Source: Anaeromyxobacter dehalogenans (GTDB taxonomy: Bacteria > Myxococcota_A > UBA9042 > DTJE01). From it: 6,743 nt of DNA. The position numbers and the translations under genes are program-made. This document shows, piece after piece, positions 1 to 5,465 of the stretch. Location: the NCBI GenBank assembly GCA_020722625.1, contig DYKK01000181.1, positions 1-6,743 of the forward strand, written 5' to 3'. The notes under the pieces are model-generated. The model ran no database searches. It had not been told where the DNA came from and saw only the letters and a list, made by a program, of their open reading frames with translations. How positions within the stretch are numbered: the stretch's first letter is position 1; each line of letters starts with the position of its first letter.

Positions 1-23
1 CCGTCCCCTGTCCCAGGGCCAAG

Positions 24-53
24 AAAATCCCGGCGCAAGCCGGGATTTTTTTT
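24..53 (+). terminator. Rho-independent terminator of an upstream operon
   Basis: A perfect 11-bp stem (24-34 paired with 39-49) is closed by a GCAA tetraloop of the stable GNRA class. It runs straight into eight T residues (46-53). The lower part of the stem is A:T and the upper part G:C, the classical intrinsic-terminator design. The orientation with the T-run ends transcription coming from the left on the plus strand, so a gene whose body lies outside the window must end just before base 1. It also insulates the histidine kinase gene from that operon. The minus-strand copy has only a short, interrupted T-run, so it would be a weaker terminator that way. Confidence 0.93.
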
Positions 54-58
54 GCGCG

Positions 59-87
59 TTGACACTCCCCCCGAGATCGGGTAAGCA
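59..87 (+). promoter_or_regulatory. Possible sigma70-type promoter of the hybrid kinase gene
   Basis: A perfect -35 hexamer, TTGACA, lies at 59-64, immediately after the upstream terminator. At the ideal 17-bp spacing is TAAGCA (82-87), which matches the -10 consensus poorly beyond its initial TA. The location, between a terminator and a start codon about 40 bp further on, supports a promoter here, but the weak -10 suggests low basal activity, activator dependence or another sigma factor. A leader of about 30 nt is inferred. Confidence 0.45.
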
Positions 88-124
88 GGACCTCGTGGTC
101 TAGATGTGATCACCGGTGGCGACG

Positions 125-2635
125 ATGAGCCGCGCGCGGACGCCCCCGACCCTGGACCCGGCGCTCCTGCTGGACTCCGTCAGGGCCGGTTCGTCCCTCG
201 TGTTCTGGGTCCGCGACGTGGAAGGCCGGTACACCACCGTCAGCCGTGGCTTCTGCGAACTCATGGGGGTGGAGGAGGAGGCGTGCATCGGGAGGACCGC
301 CTCCGAGTTCATGCCGCCCGAGATCGCGGCCTTCGGGGAGGAAGTGTACCGCCGCATCGTCGCGAGCGGTGAACCCAGCGCGACCGAGGAAACCCATGTC
401 ATCGGGGGCCTTGAACGGCACTTCATGGTCCACCGGGTCCCGGTCCGGGACCGGGAGGGGAAGGTCGTCGGGGTGTTCGGGGTCTCGACCGAGCACACGG
501 TGACGGTGCGGATCCTGCGCCAGATGGAGGCCATGAACCGGGTGCTGGCCCTGTTCTCGCACGCGGTGTCCATCGAGTCCTACGCCGAGGGGCTCGTGGA
601 CATCCTGGTGCGCGAGACCGGATGCGGCGCGGTCGGGGTCCGGGCCCTGGAGGCGGTCCTGACGAGCGATGATCGGCCTGGCACACAGGGAAGGGACGCG
701 GCCCCGTTCCTCGCCCAGCGCGGCTTTCCGGCAGCCCTGACCGAGGCGGCTCGCGATCCGGGCTTCCTGCGGCCCGAGTGCGCGTGCGCCGCGGTCGTGC
801 GGGGGGACGCGAGCGCCGTGGCCCCGGCCGCCCTGGACGGCGACGGCTGTCTGTGCGTTCCCGATGTCGAGTCCCTGACGGCGGGGATGGACCCGGCGAC
901 CCCGATGGCCGAATGGGTGTCCTGGGGGTTCCGCACGCTCGCGATCCTCCCCCTGTATCGCCAGGACGAGGCCCTGGGATGCCTCGTGCTCGGCGATGCC
1001 AAACCCGGGCGGCTGACCCCCGACACGATCGCCTTCCTGCACCGGCTCCTCCCCGTGGTCTCCGAGGCGATGCACCGGTTCACCGTGGAGCGGCGGCTCG
1101 AGACGAGCCGGACGAGGCTCCAGTCCGTGGTCCGCGCCCTCCCTCTGCCCGTGTGGGTCGTGGACGCCCGGTACCGCGTGGTCTTCCGTAACGAGGCCCA
1201 CGAACGGCACTTCGGTCCGGCCCCGGAGGGCTCGGCGTGCCATCAGGTCCTGCGTGGAAGGAAGGACCCCTGTCCGGAATGCGAGTTCCCCGAGACGCTG
1301 ATGCGGTTGACCACGCGGCGGGAGTGGCAAGACCCCCGCACGGACCGGACGTACGACCTCATCGCGGTACCCTACGACACCGTCTCGGGTGAGCGCCAGC
1401 GTCTCGAGGTCTTCTTCGACATCACCGACCGGGTCCGGACGGAAGCCCAGTTGCGGCAGACCCAACGACTCGACTCGCTGGGGAGCCTGGCGGCCGGCGT
1501 CGCCCACGACTTCAACAACATCCTCGCCGGGATCATCGGGTACTCCCAGCTCGGGCTTCAGCGGAGCAAGCCGGGTTCGGACAGCGCCCAGGTCTTCGAG
1601 CAGGTCGCGCACATCGCCGAGCGCGGGGCCGAACTGACGCGCAAGATCCTGGCCTTCAGCCGGCGCCAGCCCCTGAAGGTCGCGGCGCTGGACCTCAACG
1701 CGCTCATCACCGACCTGCGCACGATGATCCTCCCCCTGGCCGGGGACCGCGTGGAGGTGGTCCTGGACCTCGCGGAGGGATTGTGGGCCGTGCAGGGAGA
1801 CGGCAGCCAGATCGAACAGGTCGTGCTGAACCTGTGCGTGAACGCGGTCGAGGCGATGCCGGCCGGCGGCCGCCTGACCGTCCGGACGCGCAACCTGGAC
1901 GGGCAGGCCCTCCGCAGGGCCCTGGCCTACGCGCCGCGCGGCCCCGCCACCCTCCCCCCCGGCCCGGAGCCGTTGCACGGCGTGCTCATCGAGGTCTCGG
2001 ACACGGGTCACGGGATGCCTCCCGACGTGGTGTCCCAGGCGATCGAACCCTTCTTCACCACGAAGGGGCGCGGGCGAGGCACGGGTCTCGGGCTGTCCGT
2101 GTCGTACGGGATCGTCCAGCAGCATCACGGCAACCTGGTGATCGAGAGCGCGGTCGGCGCCGGGACCACGGTGCGCGTCTTCCTCCTGGCGATGGACGTC
2201 ACCCCGTCGCGGGTCTCACGCCCCGCCTGCGTTCAACCGGCGTCGAGAACGCCGGCTCGGTTCCACCACGGGCCCGCGCTGGTCGTGGAGGACGACCCTC
2301 CGATCCGGGGGCTGGTCGCGACCCTGCTTGCGGAACTGGGGATCGAGGCCCGGACCGCGGCGAACGGGTCCGAGGCCATCGAGGCCCTGTCCTCGGATGA
2401 GGCCGGGATCCGCCTTGTGATCACGGACGTCGCGATGCCGGGGATGAGCGGGCTGATGCTCGCCCGCCGCATCCGCGAGGTCCGTCCAGACGTCTCCGTC
2501 GTGTTCATGTCGGGGTGTTCCGATGCGACCCTCGAACAGGTCGGTCTGACCGACGACGACGTCCTGCTCCGCAAGCCGTTCACGCTCGAGGACCTGCTGT
2601 CGGGAATCGAGGCGGCCGTCTCGCGAAACTCGTGA
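125..2635 (+). CDS. Soluble PAS-GAF-PAS hybrid histidine kinase with C-terminal receiver domain
   Basis: An 836-residue sensor kinase with no signal peptide or membrane segment, so cytoplasmic. Residue order: PAS about 10-125; GAF-like about 130-315; second PAS about 325-437, with a C-x10-C-x2-C cluster (C372, C383, C386); HisKA about 445-515, with phospho-acceptor H461 in HDFNN; HATPase about 555-690, with N-box N569/N573, G1 box DTGHG (626-630), EPFFTTK and GTGLGLS (652-658); receiver about 717-830, with acidic pair D723/D724, phospho-acceptor D768, S796 and K817-P818. All catalytic residues are present, so kinase and receiver should both be active. The GAF region carries two Cys-x-Cys pairs (C219/C221, C242/C244). 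ATG at 125 is preferred because GGTGG lies five bases upstream; an in-frame GTG at 116 has no ribosome site. The protein ends in a receiver with no DNA-binding output, so the signal must pass to an Hpt protein or the receiver must act in cis. No partner is in view. Ligand unknown. Confidence 0.95.
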   Translation: MSRARTPPTLDPALLLDSVRAGSSLVFWVRDVEGRYTTVSRGFCELMGVEEEACIGRTASEFMPPEIAAFGEEVYRRIVASGEPSATEETHVIGGLERHFMVHRVPVRDREGKVVGVFGVSTEHTVTVRILRQMEAMNRVLALFSHAVSIESYAEGLVDILVRETGCGAVGVRALEAVLTSDDRPGTQGRDAAPFLAQRGFPAALTEAARDPGFLRPECACAAVVRGDASAVAPAALDGDGCLCVPDVESLTAGMDPATPMAEWVSWGFRTLAILPLYRQDEALGCLVLGDAKPGRLTPDTIAFLHRLLPVVSEAMHRFTVERRLETSRTRLQSVVRALPLPVWVVDARYRVVFRNEAHERHFGPAPEGSACHQVLRGRKDPCPECEFPETLMRLTTRREWQDPRTDRTYDLIAVPYDTVSGERQRLEVFFDITDRVRTEAQLRQTQRLDSLGSLAAGVAHDFNNILAGIIGYSQLGLQRSKPGSDSAQVFEQVAHIAERGAELTRKILAFSRRQPLKVAALDLNALITDLRTMILPLAGDRVEVVLDLAEGLWAVQGDGSQIEQVVLNLCVNAVEAMPAGGRLTVRTRNLDGQALRRALAYAPRGPATLPPGPEPLHGVLIEVSDTGHGMPPDVVSQAIEPFFTTKGRGRGTGLGLSVSYGIVQQHHGNLVIESAVGAGTTVRVFLLAMDVTPSRVSRPACVQPASRTPARFHHGPALVVEDDPPIRGLVATLLAELGIEARTAANGSEAIEALSSDEAGIRLVITDVAMPGMSGLMLARRIREVRPDVSVVFMSGCSDATLEQVGLTDDDVLLRKPFTLEDLLSGIEAAVSRNS

Positions 2636-2662
2636 CCGGACGGACAAGACAGACGTCCGGTC
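2634..2662. terminator. Convergent-gene hairpin, probable bidirectional terminator
   Basis: A perfect 9-bp inverted repeat (2634-2642 with 2654-2662) has an 11-nt loop. It begins inside the TGA stop of the kinase gene and ends 11 bp before the stop of the lipoprotein gene. It fills most of the 37-bp gap between two converging genes, where a shared terminator is expected. There is no T-tract on either side, so it is not a canonical intrinsic terminator. It could instead protect 3' ends or assist Rho-dependent termination. Confidence 0.6.
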
Positions 2663-2672
2663 CGCCGGCGAG

Positions 2673-3341
2673 TCACGGCGCGACGACGGCGGACAGGTAG
2701 GCGCTCTCGACCTTCTCGAGGCGGCGCGTCAGGGCCAGGCACCGAGGCGCGAAGAAACCGATGGACGAGGGGGCGGCCTTGACGACCCCGAACTTCAGCG
2801 TCGCCATCCGCACATCGCCGGTGAGGGGCGCCTCCTTCTTGGACCCGAGGAAGGCCCACGCGAGGGCCAGCGACCCGGGTCGGACCTCGGCGACCTTGTA
2901 GATCGCCTCCGTGCCCGCCTCGCCGAACACGGGATCGAGCGCCGTGCCGCGGAGGACGAGGACCTCGGGGTCCCATTCGATGCGCAGGGCCACCCCGAAG
3001 AGGGCATCGAAGTCGCGGGCGACCACGTGCACCACGAGGGCGTCGCCCTCCCGGCCGGCGGGTTCCAGGCGGAAACTCCTCGCGGGGAAGTAGGGCCGGG
3101 GATGGATCGTGACTTCGGGACCCACGTCGGGGGAAGGGACATCCTCCGGGATCGCCGCGTCGTCCACGACGGTTTCGGCGGTCCCGGGTTCCTCCGCGTC
3201 TTCCGGGAGGCCGGGGTCGAACGCGGGAGCGATGTCGGAGGGAGCCGGGTCCACGGCGCCTGCGTCGCGAGGGACCACGCCGCCGGAGTCGCACGCGGCC
3301 CACGCCAGCGCGAGGATTGTCCAAGGCAGCCATCTCGTCAT
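2673..3341 (-). CDS. Lipoprotein with Asp/Pro-rich linker and cohesin-like domain
   Basis: A 222-residue predicted lipoprotein. Residues 1-16 form a hydrophobic signal ending AWAA before C17; Trp at -3 makes the lipobox imperfect. Residues 18-80 are a low-complexity linker rich in Asp, Pro, Ala and Glu, suited to holding a domain off the membrane. Residues 88-222 form one beta-rich domain that reads as cohesin: an opening strand with alternating hydrophobics, a central FGVALRIEWDPEVL block like the cohesin pattern (G, aliphatic, WDP or YDP, xxL), a mid-domain strand ending in AWAFLG, and TGDVRMATLKF like the family's G-x-L-A-T-x-x-F stretch. Length fits a cohesin (about 140 residues). The ATG overlaps the stop of the preceding protease gene as ATGA and has GGAGG (3349-3353) seven bases upstream, so the genes are co-transcribed and probably coupled. 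Inferred role: membrane-anchored docking partner of the dockerin-bearing protease. Alternative: another Ig-like adhesion domain. The open frame continues upstream inside the protease gene, but a longer start there would lose the signal peptide. Confidence 0.8.
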   Translation of the reverse strand: MTRWLPWTILALAWAACDSGGVVPRDAGAVDPAPSDIAPAFDPGLPEDAEEPGTAETVVDDAAIPEDVPSPDVGPEVTIHPRPYFPARSFRLEPAGREGDALVVHVVARDFDALFGVALRIEWDPEVLVLRGTALDPVFGEAGTEAIYKVAEVRPGSLALAWAFLGSKKEAPLTGDVRMATLKFGVVKAAPSSIGFFAPRCLALTRRLEKVESAYLSAVVAP

Positions 3342-5368
3342 GGCACCACCTCCCCGGACGTCCGCCCGAAGTTCGTCAGGACCCGGTCCAGGTCGGCCGG
3401 GTCCACGACGCCGTTCGCGTCGAAGTCCACGTACGGCAGGAAGTTGAACGACTGCCCGACCTGCCCGTTCTGGGCCCAGGCCGTGTACAGGAGGTCCACC
3501 CCGTCCACCTCGCCCGACAGGTCCATGTCCCCGTCGAGCCCCGGGTCCACGCGCTTGATGACGACGCGCTCCGGGTCGAACCGCACCTTGACGAGTCGCC
3601 CCTCGTGCGGCCACTCGAAGGTCAGGTCGTCCTGGTCCACCCACTCCGTGTGGGGTTCCTCGCCCTGGTCGGTCACCACCAGGAAGCCGATGGGACCCGA
3701 GAACGCCTGGCCGGGGATGTTCGAGGACCTCCGGACGCGCACGCGGACCCGGTTCTTCCCGTCCTCTCCCGGGGGAACGCGGGTCACGTCCACCGTGTAG
3801 ATCGGGTAGCCCTTCCCAAACACCCAGGCGTCGAAGAGCCACGAGAGAGAGTCTCCGTAGGCCTCTTCGAAATAGGTCTGGAGGATCGCCGTGTCGTACC
3901 ATGCCTCCTTCCCCGCCAGGTCGGCGTACAGGTTCCGCAGGGCCTGAAGAAACGTCTCGTCCCCCAGGACCTTGCGGATCATGTTGACGACCACGGCGCC
4001 CTTGTAGTAGGTCACGATCTGGTAGGTCGTGGCGTCGGAAACGTACTGCGATTCCTGGGACGTGAGGCCATAGTCCAGGTAGGCGGGGACGAAGTACCGG
4101 TACAGCATCCCGTAGGACTCAAACGTTCCCTGCAAATAGGATTCATCGGACAGGCTGCTCATGAAATAGACGGACGAGAACTCCGCGAAGCCCTCGGACA
4201 GCCACGCCCCCCAGGCGTCGTTGTTCTTGATCATGTCGGGGAACCACTGGTGCCCCAGTTCGTGCGCGAACAGGGCCGTCCGCTGTTCCTCGCCCCAGTG
4301 CCCTCCCCCGCCCCCGCCGGCCCCCATCAGGAACATCGCCTCGGGGACCCACAGGAGCGCGGGCCAGCCGAAGGCCGCGCCCGCGTCGTCCGTGACCTGC
4401 GACGCCTCCATCTTGGGGAACAGGAACTCGCCGTACCGGTCCGAGTAGAACGTCAGGATGTCGCGCATGTCCGACAGGACGTTCGGTACGACCTGGCCCA
4501 CGAGGGTCCCCGCCATCGTGAAGGTCCCGACCCACTTGTCGCCGTACGGGATTGACGATGCCTGGAACGGGGCGACGACCAGGCTGTGCGAGTCGGTCGG
4601 GAAGTCCTGGACCACGTGGTGGACCTCCAGGCCCGGGGTCGGCGAGGGCACGACCGACACGGTGACGCCGGACGACGAGACCACGAGCCCCTCGGGCACG
4701 GTCACCTGGAGGTCCAGCGTGGCGAAGTCCCCCATCAGCGAACCCGGCAGGACCAGGTCCATCGCGAGGTACGTGATGTCCCCGAAGGCGCACAGGTTCA
4801 CCGTGAAGGCGCTCGCGAACTCGCAGTCCGGTGTGCCTTCCAGGGTGAAGACGTAGGAGAACGGGGACTGGTCCGCCGGGGGCTCGGCCAGGGGGATGCG
4901 GGTCAGTTTCACCCCGGAATACCAGGTCTCCTCGAACGAGACCGGGTTGCCGGCGGGGTCCGTGACGGCCGTGACCGGCAGGAAGGTCAGGAAGTACAGG
5001 CTCTCGTGGCCGTCCCCCAAGATCCGCCCGTCCACGCGCACCGTCGCGCGGACCAGGCCCGTGGCCGGGTCCACCGAGACCTCGCCCGAGAAGGCCGTCC
5101 CGCGCTGGGCGTAGTAGTCGTCCCAGGGAAAGAGGCCGGCCCTCGGGCTCGCGAACGCCAGGCGCCACTGGCGGACCGTTTTCCGGGGCCGGACCCCGGC
5201 CTGTCCGATCCCGTCCCTCAGGCGCCGGCTCGCGGCCTCGAAGGCCCGGAGGTCGGCGGGGCCGATTTCGGGTCGTCCCGCCCACTCACCCCCCTCGGTC
5301 GCGCGGCCGTCCGCGGGCGCGAACAGTGCGACCGCGAGCAGTCCGGGCATCCATGCGGCTCGCTTCAT
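3338..5368 (-). CDS. Secreted M1-family metallopeptidase with C-terminal dockerin-like module
   Basis: A 676-residue gluzincin. A signal peptide spans about 1-23 (KR start, hydrophobic core, probable cleavage after GRA). Residues about 60-265 match the beta-rich M1 N-terminal domain. The catalytic domain, about 270-515, has HELGHQW (zinc ligands H369 and H373, catalytic E370), third ligand E392 exactly 18 residues later in SEGFAE, and Y455 in YYKGA, matching the transition-state Tyr. The GxMEN exopeptidase motif is replaced by AAFGW (331-335), and a run of six Gly (351-356) precedes the zinc site. A beta-rich domain (about 520-608) follows. Residues 612-669 hold two dockerin repeats, DxDxSGxVDxxD (614-625) and DxDxNGxVDxxD (648-659). 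The usual M1 helical C-terminal domain is absent. The only two Cys (C182, C193) could form a disulfide, fitting export. The start is backed by GGGAG about 9 bases upstream. This is the first gene of a two-gene operon with a cohesin-like lipoprotein. M1 membership is firm; substrate and exopeptidase activity are not. Confidence 0.93.
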   Translation of the reverse strand: MKRAAWMPGLLAVALFAPADGRATEGGEWAGRPEIGPADLRAFEAASRRLRDGIGQAGVRPRKTVRQWRLAFASPRAGLFPWDDYYAQRGTAFSGEVSVDPATGLVRATVRVDGRILGDGHESLYFLTFLPVTAVTDPAGNPVSFEETWYSGVKLTRIPLAEPPADQSPFSYVFTLEGTPDCEFASAFTVNLCAFGDITYLAMDLVLPGSLMGDFATLDLQVTVPEGLVVSSSGVTVSVVPSPTPGLEVHHVVQDFPTDSHSLVVAPFQASSIPYGDKWVGTFTMAGTLVGQVVPNVLSDMRDILTFYSDRYGEFLFPKMEASQVTDDAGAAFGWPALLWVPEAMFLMGAGGGGGGHWGEEQRTALFAHELGHQWFPDMIKNNDAWGAWLSEGFAEFSSVYFMSSLSDESYLQGTFESYGMLYRYFVPAYLDYGLTSQESQYVSDATTYQIVTYYKGAVVVNMIRKVLGDETFLQALRNLYADLAGKEAWYDTAILQTYFEEAYGDSLSWLFDAWVFGKGYPIYTVDVTRVPPGEDGKNRVRVRVRRSSNIPGQAFSGPIGFLVVTDQGEEPHTEWVDQDDLTFEWPHEGRLVKVRFDPERVVIKRVDPGLDGDMDLSGEVDGVDLLYTAWAQNGQVGQSFNFLPYVDFDANGVVDPADLDRVLTNFGRTSGEVVP
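3349..3353 (-). promoter_or_regulatory. Shine-Dalgarno site of the lipoprotein gene, inside the protease gene
   Basis: On the minus strand GGAGG sits seven bases before the ATG at 3341, within the last codons of the protease gene. It fixes the start at the ATGA overlap rather than further upstream in the same open frame. It also means the lipoprotein can be initiated both by terminating ribosomes and independently. Confidence 0.75.
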
Positions 5369-5398
5369 GAACGAGGTCTCCCAGGAGAAGCCGGGGGC

Positions 5399-5426
5399 AT
5401 TCTACCTCTTGTGGTCCGGCTCGCAA
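5399..5426 (-). promoter_or_regulatory. Sigma70-type promoter of the protease/lipoprotein operon
   Basis: Read on the minus strand, TTGCGA (5426-5421, 4 of 6 to the -35 consensus) is followed after 16 bp by TAGAAT (5404-5399, 5 of 6 to the -10 consensus). It lies wholly in the 97-bp gap between the upstream gene's stop and the protease start. Transcription would begin near 5392, giving a leader of roughly 25 nt that contains the GGGAG ribosome site. This suggests the protease operon can be expressed independently of the gene before it, although no clear terminator separates them. Confidence 0.65.
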
Positions 5427-5465
5427 GGACTCGGGAGGCTTCCGGCCGAACCGAGGCGATTCCGG

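Noticed and set aside
106..113. GTGATCAC as a CRP/FNR-type operator.
   Set aside because: Those sites have two TGTGA-like half sites separated by about six bases; here the halves abut with no spacer.
110..2128. A very long minus-strand open frame (about 670 codons) opposite the kinase gene.
   Set aside because: It is the antisense shadow common in high-GC genes. Its translation is Arg/Gly/Pro/His-rich with no recognisable domain, while the plus-strand frame has every kinase motif.
3342..3902. Upstream extension of the lipoprotein frame into the protease gene, giving a protein of about 409 residues.
   Set aside because: The extension is Arg/Gly-rich shadow sequence. The ATG at 3341 has a good ribosome site, a signal peptide directly after it, and the typical ATGA operon overlap.
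3317..4555. A plus-strand open frame of about 412 codons opposite the protease gene.
   Set aside because: The translation is low-complexity (Val/Arg/Pro/His-rich) without motifs; the minus-strand frame encodes a complete M1 catalytic site and dockerin repeats.
5427..5460. Possible terminator between the glycosidase-like gene and the protease gene.
   Set aside because: Only an imperfect stem of about 5 bp (CTCGG with CCGAG) with a long loop and no T-run can be drawn, which is ordinary for this base composition.
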